From assembly GCA_012518465.1 (NCBI GenBank), contig JAAYSD010000088.1, positions 1 to 57,930 on the forward strand: a DNA stretch of 57,930 nucleotides. Direction: 5' to 3'. This DNA comes from Clostridiales bacterium (GTDB lineage Bacteria > Bacillota > Clostridia > Oscillospirales > Ruminococcaceae). The notes beneath the pieces were generated by a model. That model did not search any database and was not told where the DNA came from. It worked only from the letters and a program-made list of their open reading frames with translations. A program made the position numbers and the translations under genes. Positions 25,494-35,257 of this stretch are shown here, piece after piece. The stretch's first letter is position 1. The number at the start of each line of letters is the position of its first letter.

Positions 25494-26002
25494 AAAAGCC
25501 ATTTAAAAAATCAATATATTTATGCGGATTTATGGGATGTGGAAAAAGCTACTTAGGAAAAAAACTTGCTAATGATCTGAATATGCAATTCATAGATTTA
25601 GATGAATATATAGTCAAGAATGAGGGTATGAGTATTCCTGATATTTTTGATAAGTATGGAGAAGGCTATTTCAGAAAATTAGAAGTTAAATATATCCGAA
25701 AGTTAAACAATAATTATGTTGTTGCAACGGGAGGTGGAGCTATGATAAACAATAATACCTCCGCTTTTGCAAAGGAAAATGGAAGTGTAGTTTTTTTAAA
25801 TGCTAGTTTTGAAATATGCTATAATCGCATAAAAAATGATAAAAATCGTCCTTTAGTGATGAATAATACAAAGTCACAGCTTTTGACCTTGTATGAAAAG
25901 AGAAAGCCGATTTATGAGAAGAATTCTTCATTAATTATTAATGCTGATAATGATGAAGAAGCTGTTATAAATAACATTAAAAAGGGTTTATATGATAATT
26001 AA
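25490..26002 (+). CDS. aroK: Shikimate kinase
   Basis: A 170-residue P-loop kinase that phosphorylates shikimate. Walker A is GFMGCGKSYLGKKLA, followed by FIDLDEYI (substrate-binding Asp), FRKLE and the glycine triad VVATGGGAMI; the lid segment KNDKNRPLV follows. It overlaps aroE by 4 nt and the next gene by 11 nt, which implies translational coupling. Only these two shikimate-pathway genes are present in the window. Confidence 0.95.
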   Translation: MKKPFKKSIYLCGFMGCGKSYLGKKLANDLNMQFIDLDEYIVKNEGMSIPDIFDKYGEGYFRKLEVKYIRKLNNNYVVATGGGAMINNNTSAFAKENGSVVFLNASFEICYNRIKNDKNRPLVMNNTKSQLLTLYEKRKPIYEKNSSLIINADNDEEAVINNIKKGLYDN

Positions 26003-27197
26003 AAATGCTAGGATATACACTGCTTGCGATAGTGTTATAGAAAAAGGATATATCAGAATTGAAAAAGATATTATCACTGAGATAGGCAGTACCTCTGAGT
26101 TGAAAATAGAAAACAAGAATGAAGTGATAATAAATGCGGAAAACAGTGTTTTGTTACCTGGTTTTATTGACGCTCACAGTCATCTTGGTATGTGGACGGA
26201 GGGATTAGGATTTGAGGGTGATGATGGGAATGAGGATACAGACCCTATCACACCTCACTTAAGGGCTATTGACAGTATTAATCCTCTTGATATTTCCTTT
26301 GATGAGGCTGTAAAAAACGGCGTAACTACTGCTTTTACAGGTGTCGGAAGTGGTAATCCGATAGGAGGAAGCTTTTGTGCAATAACAACCTTTGGCAGCA
26401 AGCAGATTGATAAGCTGATTATAAAGGAAAATGGTGCTATTAAATTTGCTTTAGGTGAAAACCCAAAGGTTACTTATAATTCAAGGGAGCAAACGCCTAC
26501 TACAAGAATGGCTATTGCTGCACTTATAAGGGAAACCTTGCTTAAAGCTCAGCGTTATCAAGAGGATTATAATAGATATATGGAGGTTCTTGGCACTGAG
26601 GATGAAATAGAACCACCCGAATATGATATAAAAAGTGAGGCTCTTTTACCGGTGCTGAAAGGCGAGATACAGGCTCATTTTCATTGCCATAGAGCTGATG
26701 ATATATTTACAGCAATAAGGATAGCTAAAGAATTTAAGCTTGATTATGTGCTTGTGCATTGTACTGAGGCTGATTTAATAGTTGATGAGCTTTTAGAGGA
26801 AATCGGAACAGAAAATGTAAGGATAATTTTAGGACCTTTAATCTCTAATCGTTCAAAGCCTGAGCTTGTTAATGCTAGCATAGAAACTGCAAAGGCTTTA
26901 GCAAAAAATAAGATTAAGTTTGCTATATGCACCGACCATCCGGAAACACCTATTCAATATCTTCCCTTAACTGCCGGTGTCGCAATAAGAGGTGGATTAT
27001 CACAGGAAAAAGCCTTAGAGGCAATTACTATAAATGCTGCAAGGGCTATTAAGCTTGAAAAACAATATGGTTCTTTAAAGGTTGGTAAAAAGGCTGATAT
27101 TGTCGGCTTTTTTGGGGAATTATCAGATGCTTTTAATGTGGTGAATACGCCAAGCCTTGTTATTTCCTCAGGAAAAGTAGTAGTTAATAAATTTTAG
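25992..27197 (+). CDS. Amidohydrolase, imidazolonepropionase-like
   Basis: A 401-residue metal-dependent hydrolase of the amidohydrolase superfamily. A small N-terminal beta domain leads into the metal-binding VLLPGFIDAHSHLGMW; further metal or catalytic residues are in EIQAHFHCHRADD, VLVHCTEAD and the aspartate of ICTDHPETP. The C-terminal SLKVGKKADIVGF is the usual closing strand set. Substrate is unknown; the nearest types are imidazolonepropionase-like enzymes, but no histidine-degradation genes are nearby. It overlaps aroK by 11 nt. Confidence 0.85.
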   Translation: MIIKNARIYTACDSVIEKGYIRIEKDIITEIGSTSELKIENKNEVIINAENSVLLPGFIDAHSHLGMWTEGLGFEGDDGNEDTDPITPHLRAIDSINPLDISFDEAVKNGVTTAFTGVGSGNPIGGSFCAITTFGSKQIDKLIIKENGAIKFALGENPKVTYNSREQTPTTRMAIAALIRETLLKAQRYQEDYNRYMEVLGTEDEIEPPEYDIKSEALLPVLKGEIQAHFHCHRADDIFTAIRIAKEFKLDYVLVHCTEADLIVDELLEEIGTENVRIILGPLISNRSKPELVNASIETAKALAKNKIKFAICTDHPETPIQYLPLTAGVAIRGGLSQEKALEAITINAARAIKLEKQYGSLKVGKKADIVGFFGELSDAFNVVNTPSLVISSGKVVVNKF

Positions 27198-27212
27198 TAA
27201 AGAAGTGAATTG

Positions 27213-28070
27213 ATGAAAGCAAATTGTATAAGAGAAGTTGATGTAGCAGTGATAAAAGATGCTGTTGCGAAATTATGTGTCAGTACTAATATTCATCTTC
27301 CTCATGGAATGAGGGATATTATCTCCAGAAGGGCAGAGAATGAAGAAAGCAAGCTAGGTAAGGATATTCTAATTGAGCTTTGTGATAATATGGACGCTGC
27401 TGAAAGCTATGGTATTCCTGTTTGTCAGGATACGGGCATGACAGTAATATTTATGGAAATAGGGCAAGACGTTCATTTTATAGGCGGCAGTCTTGAAAAA
27501 GCAGCTAATGAAGGTGTCGCTCAAGGCTATGTAAACGGGGGACTTCGTCTTTCTGTGGTGAAGGACCCTTTGGATAGAGTGAATACTAATAATAATACTC
27601 CTTGTATTTTGCATACTAAGCTTGTGCAGGGGGATAAGGTAAAAATTATTGTTGCTCCAAAGGGTTTTGGTAGTGAGAATATGAGTGCTTTAAAAATGTT
27701 TACTCCGGCAGCGAGCGAAGAAGATATTATTAACTTTGTTGTAGAAACTGTTTCAAATGCAGGTAGTAATCCATGTCCTCCTATTACCTTAGGAGTTGGT
27801 ATTGGGGGAGATTTCGAGCTATGTGCAATACTAGCTAAAAAGGCTTTGTGCAGGGATATGGCTGTAAGAAATTCTAATCCCTTTTATGCAAGGATGGAGG
27901 AAAAGCTGCTAGATAGAATTAATTCCTTAGGCATAGGGCCTCAAGGATTTGGCGGTAGAACAACTGCACTTTATGTGAATATTGAAACATATGCTACACA
28001 TATAGCGGGATTGCCTGTTGCTGTAAATATGGGGTGTCATGTAAACAGACATGGAGAAGTAGTTGTTTAG
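27213..28070 (+). CDS. Fumarate hydratase class I, alpha subunit
   Basis: A 285-residue alpha chain of the two-subunit, oxygen-labile [4Fe-4S] fumarate/tartrate hydratase family. Three conserved cysteines that would bind the cluster are in GIPVCQDTGM, SNPCPPITLGVGIGG and VNMGCHVNRHGE. ATG 27213 is preferred over the in-frame TTG at 27210 because AGAAGTGA precedes it at normal distance. The beta subunit gene that almost always follows is absent: the next gene, 32 nt on, is metA. Confidence 0.9.
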   Translation: MKANCIREVDVAVIKDAVAKLCVSTNIHLPHGMRDIISRRAENEESKLGKDILIELCDNMDAAESYGIPVCQDTGMTVIFMEIGQDVHFIGGSLEKAANEGVAQGYVNGGLRLSVVKDPLDRVNTNNNTPCILHTKLVQGDKVKIIVAPKGFGSENMSALKMFTPAASEEDIINFVVETVSNAGSNPCPPITLGVGIGGDFELCAILAKKALCRDMAVRNSNPFYARMEEKLLDRINSLGIGPQGFGGRTTALYVNIETYATHIAGLPVAVNMGCHVNRHGEVVV

Positions 28071-28102
28071 ATAAGACTAGTTATTTTTAAGGGGGGAATT
28101 AA

Positions 28103-29026
28103 ATGCCAGTAAAGGTTTCTGATAATTTGCCAGCAATAGATGTGCTAGAACGTGAAAATATATTTGTAATGACGGAAAATCGTGCTTTAAAGCAGGATAT
28201 ACGTCCCTTAAAGATATTACTTTTAAATTTAATGCCTACAAAAGTTGCAACGGAAACACAGATACTTAGATTGCTTTCCAATACTCCTTTACAGATTGAG
28301 CTTGAGCTTTTACAGACATCAACCTATCAATCCAAAAATACTTCACAAGAGCATCTAACGTCTTTTTATAAAACCTTTGATGAAGTAAAGGATACAACCT
28401 TTGACGGTTTAATTATTACCGGTGCGCCTGTGGAAATGCTTGAATTTTATGAAGTTGACTATTGGAATGAACTATGTGAAATAATGGAGTGGAGCAAGAA
28501 AAACGTCCATTCAACTTTTTATATTTGTTGGGCTGCACAGGCAGGACTTTTTTACCATTATGGAATAAAAAAATATCCACTAGAAAAAAAGCTTTCAGGT
28601 ATATTTAAGCATAAGCTGCTTAATCCAAAGTCAAGGCTGTTTAGAGGCTTTGATAGTGAATTTACTGCTCCACATTCACGGCACACATATGTTAAGGCAG
28701 AGGAAATTGCTAAGGTTTCTGAGCTTAAGATTATGAGCGTATCCGATGAGGCAGGTGTTTATATTGTGGGAAGTAAAGATAGCAAGCATTTTTTTGTAAC
28801 AGGACATTCGGAATATGATGCTGATACCTTGTCAAAAGAGTATTTCAGAGATATAGGCAGGGGCTTTAAGCCTGATATTCCTGAAAATTATTTTACAGAT
28901 AATGACCCTACAAAGCCTCCTATCATGTCTTGGCGTGCCCATTCAACACTGCTTTTTACAAATTGGCTCAACTACTTTGTATACCAGACAACTCCATATA
29001 ATTTAAATGATATAAAGAAAAAATAA
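28103..29026 (+). CDS. metA: Homoserine O-acetyltransferase (MetA family)
   Basis: A 307-residue enzyme that activates homoserine for methionine synthesis. Catalytic Cys142 is in [10 protein letters not shown], His235 and Glu237 in VTGHSEYD. Residue 111 is Glu ([11 protein letters not shown]); in characterised members Glu here favours acetyl-CoA and Gly favours succinyl-CoA, so I infer an acetyltransferase despite the family's usual succinyl name. It begins at ATG 28103 after AGGGGGG. No SAM riboswitch or methionine partner gene is adjacent. Confidence 0.95.
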   Translation: MPVKVSDNLPAIDVLERENIFVMTENRALKQDIRPLKILLLNLMPTKVATETQILRLLSNTPLQIELELLQTSTYQSKNTSQEHLTSFYKTFDEVKDTTFDGLIITGAPVEMLEFYEVDYWNELCEIMEWSKKNVHSTFYICWAAQAGLFYHYGIKKYPLEKKLSGIFKHKLLNPKSRLFRGFDSEFTAPHSRHTYVKAEEIAKVSELKIMSVSDEAGVYIVGSKDSKHFFVTGHSEYDADTLSKEYFRDIGRGFKPDIPENYFTDNDPTKPPIMSWRAHSTLLFTNWLNYFVYQTTPYNLNDIKKK

Positions 29027-29051
29027 TTTAGAACGAAAGCGGAGATTTTTT

Positions 29052-30383
29052 GTGTTTGATAATAAGGCTTTAAAAAAGCTTATAATACCATTGATTATTG
29101 AACAAAGCCTCATTGTTTTAATGGGGCTTATTGATATTGTAATGGTAAACGGACTAGGAGAGGAAGCTGTGTCAGGTGTATCTAACATAGATTCCTTAAA
29201 CGTGCTTATAACAGGTATTTTTACTGCTCTTGCAAATGGGGGAGCAATTGTATCTGCACAATATATTGGCAGAGATGACCGTAAAAGTGCCAGTGAAGCG
29301 GCAAAGCAGCTCATTTATTCAGTTACTGCTATTTCTATAATTGTTTCTGTATTATGTATAACGTTAAATCCTTTGATAATAAACGCTATTTATGGAAACG
29401 ATTTAGTGGATATATATAATTATTCTGTTGAATATTTTTATCCTATTGGAATATCCTTTCCTTTTGTAGCTTTATATAGTGCAACTACTGCATTGTTCAG
29501 AGCAATGGGAAATTCTCGCATAACCTTATTTTCATCCTTACTGATGAATATAATTAATATAATTGCAAACTCACTCTTTATTTATGGTTTCAAGTGGGGG
29601 GTTTTTGGAGCAGGCTTTGCTACAATGCTTTCTAGAATTATTGTTTCCGTAGTTTTATTTAAGATGCTTTATAATCCTTCAAATATTGTTAATATAAAGG
29701 GATTTTTTAAGATAAGGCTAAATTTTAGTATGATAAAAACTATTTTAAAGGTAGGCGTACCAAGTGGATTTGAAAACAGTCTTTTTCAAATAGGAAAAGT
29801 GATTTTGCAGGGACTAGTAAATACTTTAGGCACATCATCAATTGCCGCAAACGCTGTTGCAGGACAGATATGCAACTTTGCACTTATACCTGGCTCAGCT
29901 ATGGGAATGGCTTTGATTACAGTAGTAGGTCAGACCATAGGAGCCGGAGAAAAACAACAGGCAAGGAATAATACAAAGCGTCTTATGAAGGCTACATATT
30001 TAATCATGGGTGCTACTTGCTTAATAATTGGGATTTTAGCACCACTTATTGTTAAGGCATTTAATCTTCAGCCGGAAACAGCAAGACTTGCACAACAAAT
30101 TATTATTTATCACAGCATAGCTGCAAGTATAATATGGCCGATGTCCTTTACTATGCCTAATGCATTCAGAGCTGCCGGAGATGTTAAGTACACAATGTTT
30201 GTAGCCATAGGCTCAATGTGGCTTTTTAGAATTGGGCTTGCTTATTTATTTGTGTTGGTATTTAATGTCGGTGTTATTGGCGTTTGGTTTGCTATGTTTG
30301 GGGATTGGATATTCCGTTCAACTTTATTCTTGATACATTTTATTAAGGGAAGATGGTTAAATATTAATCTTATAAAGAGTTAA
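29052..30383 (+). CDS. MATE family efflux transporter
   Basis: A 443-residue protein with about 12 hydrophobic segments arranged in two related halves, as in MATE (NorM/DinF-like) Na+ or H+ coupled drug exporters. Family features are the MVNGLGEEAVSGVSN region of helix 2, ALFRAMGNSRI and the second-half counterpart NAFRAAGDVKYTM. Translation starts at GTG 29052, 7 nt after GGAG. It ends the plus-strand run that began at fabD. The substrate is not predictable. Confidence 0.9.
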   Translation: MFDNKALKKLIIPLIIEQSLIVLMGLIDIVMVNGLGEEAVSGVSNIDSLNVLITGIFTALANGGAIVSAQYIGRDDRKSASEAAKQLIYSVTAISIIVSVLCITLNPLIINAIYGNDLVDIYNYSVEYFYPIGISFPFVALYSATTALFRAMGNSRITLFSSLLMNIINIIANSLFIYGFKWGVFGAGFATMLSRIIVSVVLFKMLYNPSNIVNIKGFFKIRLNFSMIKTILKVGVPSGFENSLFQIGKVILQGLVNTLGTSSIAANAVAGQICNFALIPGSAMGMALITVVGQTIGAGEKQQARNNTKRLMKATYLIMGATCLIIGILAPLIVKAFNLQPETARLAQQIIIYHSIAASIIWPMSFTMPNAFRAAGDVKYTMFVAIGSMWLFRIGLAYLFVLVFNVGVIGVWFAMFGDWIFRSTLFLIHFIKGRWLNINLIKS

Positions 30384-30398
30384 AATAATTATTTTATG

Positions 30399-30476
30399 CA
30401 GTATAAAATGCATATGATTATCACATATATATATATTTTTTATAGCAAATAATATGTATTTTATATATATTATACT
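30399..30476. repeat. Imperfect long inverted repeat after the MATE gene
   Basis: CAGTATAA...GCATAT (30399-30415) is complementary, with an 8-nt interruption, to 30452-30476. The segment between is AT-only and low in complexity. It could act as a weak hairpin at the transcript end, but there is no clear terminator. Confidence 0.3.
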
Positions 30477-30503
30477 GAAAATTTAATTATTTATTTAAAA
30501 TTG

Positions 30504-30533
30504 TTGACTTAAATATAATTTTAGTGTTATAAT
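30504..30533 (+). promoter_or_regulatory. Sigma-A promoter of the amino-acid ABC importer operon
   Basis: TTGACT (30504-30509) and TATAAT (30528-30533) are 18 nt apart, followed by a leader of about 65 nt with only a small CATTG/CAATG hairpin. Confidence 0.78.
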
Positions 30534-30607
30534 TCTTAGGAGCATTGATATTTATAAACAATGTTGATATAGCTTAAAATTAGGTTTTTATATTATGGAG
30601 GAAAATA

Positions 30608-31438
30608 ATGAGAAAAATACTTTCTACTGCTTTAGCAGGAATAATGACTGTACTTACTCTTACCAGCTGTTCATCGGACAAGAATTCTGATACTTCAAAG
30701 AGTGATTCCGATATTAGTACAATCAAAAATGGTGTTCTTAAAATTGGTATGGAGCATAGCTATCCACCTTTAGAATATCTAGATGAGGATGGCACTACTT
30801 TAATAGGTTTTGATGTTGAATTAGGAAAGGCAATTGCTGATAAATTAGGCTTAGAGGCTGAGTTTATCAATAATGCATTTGATACAATAGGCGAGGCACT
30901 TAACAGAGATGAATTTGACGTAGCAATTTCTGCGATTAGTATCACTGATGCAAGAAAAGAATCTCATATTATGTCAAAAGCTTATATTGAAAATAAAATC
31001 AGCCTTGTTACTGCAAAGGATAAGGGCATTAATTCTCCCGATGATTTAAAGGGAAAAAAGGTTGCTGTGCAGCGTGGTACTACTGCTGATATTTATATGA
31101 CTGAGCTTGCTGAAAAGAATAGTGAGTATAAGGATAGTGACATTGCTCGCTATGATTCAGTTATGAACTGCTTTGAAGAGATTAAAAATGGCAGAGCAGA
31201 TGCAGTAATGGTAGATATTGTTGTTGCTAATTATTATATCGGAGAAGATAAAGACAGCTTTACAATTTCTTGGCAAAGTGAAGAGCCTGAGCCTTTTGGT
31301 TTTCAGCTTAAAAAGGGAAATGAAGCTTTGTTGGAAAAGCTTGAAAAGGTTGTTGATGAATTATATGCTGATGGTACAGTAGAAACAATAGCTAAGAAAT
31401 ATTTTGGTGAAGATGCAGAAATTGCAGCAGAAAGATAA
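30608..31438 (+). CDS. Amino-acid ABC transporter substrate-binding lipoprotein
   Basis: A 276-residue SBP_bac_3-type binding protein, anchored outside the cell by lipidated Cys21 (signal peptide ending LTLTSC). The mature part has the family entry LKIGMEHSYPPLEYLDEDG, FDVELGKAIADKLGL, DVAISAISIT and LKGKKVAVQRGTTAD. It feeds polar amino acids to the permease and ATPase encoded next. The ligand (for example cystine, glutamine or arginine) cannot be set from sequence. Confidence 0.93.
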   Translation: MRKILSTALAGIMTVLTLTSCSSDKNSDTSKSDSDISTIKNGVLKIGMEHSYPPLEYLDEDGTTLIGFDVELGKAIADKLGLEAEFINNAFDTIGEALNRDEFDVAISAISITDARKESHIMSKAYIENKISLVTAKDKGINSPDDLKGKKVAVQRGTTADIYMTELAEKNSEYKDSDIARYDSVMNCFEEIKNGRADAVMVDIVVANYYIGEDKDSFTISWQSEEPEPFGFQLKKGNEALLEKLEKVVDELYADGTVETIAKKYFGEDAEIAAER

Positions 31439-31453
31439 TAAGGTAGGATGTTG

Positions 31454-32131
31454 ATGAGTGAATTCTGGCAGGCTATTAGTGTTAATTTTGATAAGATAGT
31501 AAATTGGATACCTGTTCTTTTAAAATCAACAGGTACAACCTTGCTGTTGACATTGTGTTCTGTATCGGCAGGGCTTGTTGTGAGTGTGTTTTTAGCACTG
31601 GGAAAGATGTCAAAGCTTAAGATTTTATCAAAGCTTTGCAGTGCATACATATTTTTCTTTAGAGGAACGCCTTTACTTATGCAGCTTTTTGTTGTGTACT
31701 ATGGTTTACCATATATGGGGATAACAATTGATAGTAAATTTTTTGCGGCATTTTTGGCCTACGCCATGAATTCTTCAGCATATCTTGCTGAAATAATCAG
31801 GGCAGCTATTCAATCAATTGATAAGGGGCAGCTTGAGGCGGCAAAGAGTTTGGGGATGTCCTATCCTATGGCTATGCGATTGATAATTATACCCCAATCA
31901 ATAAGAAGGCTTATACCACCTATTGGAAACGAATTTATTATGATAGTAAAGGATACTGCGCTTGTATCTTCCATTGCTTTAGTTGAGCTTTCTGGAAAGA
32001 CAAAGGATATAATGATTGCCAGCAGTTCACCTTTGGTTTTCGTACCGGCACTAGCTATCTATTTGTTAATTACAGGTGTATTTACCTTTATACTAAACAG
32101 GCTAGAAAAAAGATTTTCGGTGTATGAATAG
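31454..32131 (+). CDS. Amino-acid ABC transporter permease
   Basis: A HisM/GlnP-type permease of about 225 residues with five membrane segments. The EAA loop that contacts the ATPase is EAAKSLGMSYPMAMRLIIIPQ; FFRGTPLLMQLFVVYYGLP is the conserved family segment. I prefer ATG 31454 because the first in-frame ATG (31448) directly abuts the AAGGTAGG ribosome-binding site. The gene lies 15 nt after the binding protein and 9 nt before the ATPase. Confidence 0.92.
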   Translation: MSEFWQAISVNFDKIVNWIPVLLKSTGTTLLLTLCSVSAGLVVSVFLALGKMSKLKILSKLCSAYIFFFRGTPLLMQLFVVYYGLPYMGITIDSKFFAAFLAYAMNSSAYLAEIIRAAIQSIDKGQLEAAKSLGMSYPMAMRLIIIPQSIRRLIPPIGNEFIMIVKDTALVSSIALVELSGKTKDIMIASSSPLVFVPALAIYLLITGVFTFILNRLEKRFSVYE

Positions 32132-32140
32132 GAGGAGCAT

Positions 32141-32914
32141 ATGGAAAATACTAAAGCACCAATGATTCAGACCGTAAATGTTTGTAAAAACTTTGGCTCT
32201 CTTGAGGTATTGAAAAACGTAAGCCTTACTGTTGAGCAGGGTGAGGTTGTTTGTATAATAGGGCCATCAGGTTCGGGAAAATCCACTTATTTACGCTCGT
32301 TAAACCATTTAGAAAAAATCACTAGTGGTAAAATTTATATTGAAGGTACTTTACTTGATGATAGAGAGCATGGAGTAAATAAGGTTAAGCTTCCTAAAGA
32401 AGAGAAAAATCAATTACTTTTAAAAATGGGTATGGTTTTTCAAAGGTTTCATTTGTTTCCCCACAAGACAGTGCTTGATAATGTAACAATAGCACCTATC
32501 AACGTAAAGAAAATACCAAAGTCACAGGCAGAGCAAATAGCACGTGATTTAATAAAAAGGGTTGGCTTAAGTGAAAAGGTTGATGTATACCCTTCGAAGC
32601 TTTCCGGTGGACAACAGCAGAGAGTAGCTATTGCAAGAGCTTTGGCTATGCAGCCTGAGATTATGCTTTTTGATGAGCCTACAAGCGCACTTGACCCTGA
32701 GCTTGTTGGGGAAGTGCTTGCAGTTATGAAGCAGCTTGCAAAAGATGGTATGACAATGTTTGTTGTTACTCATGAGATGAGCTTTGCTAGGGAAGTGGCT
32801 GATAAGGTTGTATTTATGTATGAAGGGGAAGTAGCTGAAATTGGTACTCCCACTGAAATATTTGATAATCCTAAGCATGAAAAGCTAAAGCAATTTTTAA
32901 ATAAGATTGATTAA
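32141..32914 (+). CDS. Amino-acid ABC transporter ATP-binding protein
   Basis: A 257-residue ATPase of the GlnQ/HisP group with Walker [17 protein letters not shown]-loop [17 protein letters not shown], signature [16 protein letters not shown], Walker [17 protein letters not shown] and H-loop [14 protein letters not shown]. About 15 residues more than usual appear between Walker A and the Q-loop ([18 protein letters not shown]), as in cystine-type importer ATPases. It ends the operon ahead of a strong bidirectional terminator. Confidence 0.94.
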   Translation: MENTKAPMIQTVNVCKNFGSLEVLKNVSLTVEQGEVVCIIGPSGSGKSTYLRSLNHLEKITSGKIYIEGTLLDDREHGVNKVKLPKEEKNQLLLKMGMVFQRFHLFPHKTVLDNVTIAPINVKKIPKSQAEQIARDLIKRVGLSEKVDVYPSKLSGGQQQRVAIARALAMQPEIMLFDEPTSALDPELVGEVLAVMKQLAKDGMTMFVVTHEMSFAREVADKVVFMYEGEVAEIGTPTEIFDNPKHEKLKQFLNKID

Positions 32915-32919
32915 TTATA

Positions 32920-32961
32920 AAAAAGCCTCCCTCAAATCATTTGATTTGAGGGAGGCTTTTT
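32920..32961. terminator. Strong bidirectional terminator
   Basis: A perfect 20-bp stem (32920-32939 with 32942-32961) with A and T runs at its ends lies between the ABC importer and the convergent chemoreceptor gene. Confidence 0.95.
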
Positions 32962-32968
32962 GATTGTT

Positions 32969-34987
32969 TTAATAAAGATTGAACTTATCAATTTCATTTT
33001 TAAGAGTATTTGCTTGGGCAGCCAGCTCTTCACTTGATGCTGAGCTTTCCTCAGCTGTTGCTGCATTAGTTTGTACAACTGCTGATACTTGTTCAAGTCC
33101 TTGTTTTATTTCATCAATAGCATTAGACTGATCAATTGATGCAACCTCAATTTCGTGTATTGATTTTATAGCTTCCTGTGATTTTTCAACAGAATTTATA
33201 ATTACTTTTTCAGCTGTCTTTGTTATGCTATTTCCTTTTTGGACTGTTTGTTTTGAATTATCAATAAGTTCTACTGTTTGCTTAGCTGCATCAGCAGATT
33301 TTGATGCAAGGTTTCTTACCTCTTCTGCTACTACTGCAAATCCTTTTCCTGCTGAGCCCGCTCTTGCCGCCTCAACCGCAGCGTTTAAAGCAAGAATATT
33401 TGTCTGGAAAGCAATATCTTCAACCACCTTTGTTATTTCTGCAATTTTATCAGATGATTTTTTTATTTCCTCCATTGCATTAGCGAGGTTTTGCATTTGG
33501 GATTTACCCTCATTCATAGAATCTCCGGCATCTCTTACATATTGAGTAGCCATGCTTACATTCTTTTTGTTTTCTTCAGCTTGGTTAGCAATAACAATGA
33601 CTGAAGCACTTAATTGCTCTATTGAAGATGCCTGTTCTGCTGCACCTGAGGCTAAATCCTGTGAGGCAGAGGAAACCTGCTCAGCTCCTGCATTTACTTG
33701 TTCTGCAGCTATATTTATTGTATTTAATGTATTATTAAGTGATGATGAAATATTCTCTAAAGAAACCTTTATTGGAGCAAAATCTCCGATATAATCATGA
33801 TCTATTTGAATATTCATATCACCATTTGCCATTTGGTTAAGTTTTTCTGAGATTTCACTCACATAATTATTCAGAGTTATTGAAGTACTTTTAAAAGCTT
33901 TTGCTAATATTCCTAGCTCACTTTTTGATTCATAATCGATGTTTATGTTTAAGTTACCTTGAGATAGCTGTTCGGCAGCATTTGCCATTTTGTTTATAGT
34001 ACTGGAAACAAGCTTTTTAAGTGCGATAACAATGGCTGTTACTAAGACTAATAGCAAAATTAAAAGAACTACTATGGAAACTGCTATGGTCGAGTGAATG
34101 TTAGCATTAATTTCTTTTAGAGATATTCCTGAAAAATAAATGCCAATGGCATCACCATTTCCGTCTAAAATAGGGGTGTAGCCTGTTGAAAAAGCTTCAC
34201 CTAAAATATCAGTATTTCCATAAAAAGTTTCTTTATTATTAAGTACTTTTTCTGCAATGGTGGAATCTAGCTTTGTGCCAACTATACGATTCCCGTCTTG
34301 AATAATTGTTGTATTTATTCTTTCGTCACCTAAGAATATGGTAAATTCGTTTCCGGTAAGTGACTTCATTGCGTCTACAAAGCTGGAATCAGCTAAAGAG
34401 TACCCCGCTGATACAACACCGATGACTTCGCCATTTGACTTTATAGGGGCACCCGTTCTAACAGAAAGCTTTATTTCATTTCCTTTATCTGTACTTGTAA
34501 AGGTGTTTCCGGCGAGGGCATTTTTTATATTTATCTGATCCGCAACATAATCACCTGTCTTATCGCTATGAGTTCTGAAAATCGCATTTCCGTCTTTATC
34601 AGATACAGTGACAAAATTAATATCAGTACCCATGGCTTTAACTGCTTCGTTTATAGCTGTTGAAATAGCCTGTGATTGATTGCTGGAAACAGCATTAATT
34701 ACGTCTTTATTTTGTGCAATTGTCTCAGCTGCTATTTTTGATTGGCTTTCATAATTTTTTATATAAGCATCTATGAATGACATGGATTGAACAATGTCGC
34801 TCTGCAGGTTTTCGTTTATTAATTTTACGTAGCTTGTTGACGAATAAATATTTGTAAACGCACCAGTGAGAATTATTGCAATAATTGCGAATAATCCGAT
34901 TTTAAATCCCAGCCTATCCTTCCTTTTAACAGCTGAGTTTTGCCGCACGGAATCGATTTCATTGTTTTCTTTAATTGCTTTTTTCAT
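32969..34987 (-). CDS. Methyl-accepting chemotaxis protein with Cache-type sensor
   Basis: A 672-residue chemoreceptor. TM1 is at about 26-47, followed by an extracytoplasmic Cache-like ligand domain (about 50-298, with [21 protein letters not shown]), TM2 at about 300-324, a HAMP domain, a second HAMP-like segment ([20 protein letters not shown]) and a long coiled-coil signalling domain. The hairpin tip [20 protein letters not shown] / [12 protein letters not shown] is fully conserved. It probably signals to CheA/CheW encoded elsewhere. No CheR-tethering pentapeptide is seen at the C-terminus. Confidence 0.95.
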   Translation of the reverse strand: MKKAIKENNEIDSVRQNSAVKRKDRLGFKIGLFAIIAIILTGAFTNIYSSTSYVKLINENLQSDIVQSMSFIDAYIKNYESQSKIAAETIAQNKDVINAVSSNQSQAISTAINEAVKAMGTDINFVTVSDKDGNAIFRTHSDKTGDYVADQINIKNALAGNTFTSTDKGNEIKLSVRTGAPIKSNGEVIGVVSAGYSLADSSFVDAMKSLTGNEFTIFLGDERINTTIIQDGNRIVGTKLDSTIAEKVLNNKETFYGNTDILGEAFSTGYTPILDGNGDAIGIYFSGISLKEINANIHSTIAVSIVVLLILLLVLVTAIVIALKKLVSSTINKMANAAEQLSQGNLNINIDYESKSELGILAKAFKSTSITLNNYVSEISEKLNQMANGDMNIQIDHDYIGDFAPIKVSLENISSSLNNTLNTINIAAEQVNAGAEQVSSASQDLASGAAEQASSIEQLSASVIVIANQAEENKKNVSMATQYVRDAGDSMNEGKSQMQNLANAMEEIKKSSDKIAEITKVVEDIAFQTNILALNAAVEAARAGSAGKGFAVVAEEVRNLASKSADAAKQTVELIDNSKQTVQKGNSITKTAEKVIINSVEKSQEAIKSIHEIEVASIDQSNAIDEIKQGLEQVSAVVQTNAATAEESSASSEELAAQANTLKNEIDKFNLY

Positions 34988-35033
34988 AACGTTCTCCTTT
35001 TAATGTAGAAAATATAATTTATATTACAAAATT

Positions 35034-35061
35034 AATATCGGTAATATATTTAAATTCTTGA
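35034..35061 (-). promoter_or_regulatory. Candidate sigma-D (FliA-type) motility promoter
   Basis: On the minus strand CCGATATT (35034-35041) matches the sigma-D -10 element, and TCAA (35058-35061) is one base from the TAAA -35 at the expected 15-16-nt distance. It is about 45 nt before the chemoreceptor start, which has AAAGGAGA. The rest of 34988-35257 is AT-rich with nothing else recognisable. Confidence 0.6.
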
Positions 35062-35257
35062 CATAATTTCTATAATATTTATATATTTAGTATACATATA
35101 TTTTATATTTTGATATAGAAGTAAACTATATTTGAAGAGGATTTAAGAATATTTGTTTTTGTTTTAGAAAAAGTATTTGCATATGATAGTATTAGTATCA
35201 CTATTGATATACGCGTATAATGATTATTATATAGATATTTTTGTATTATAAATTTCT

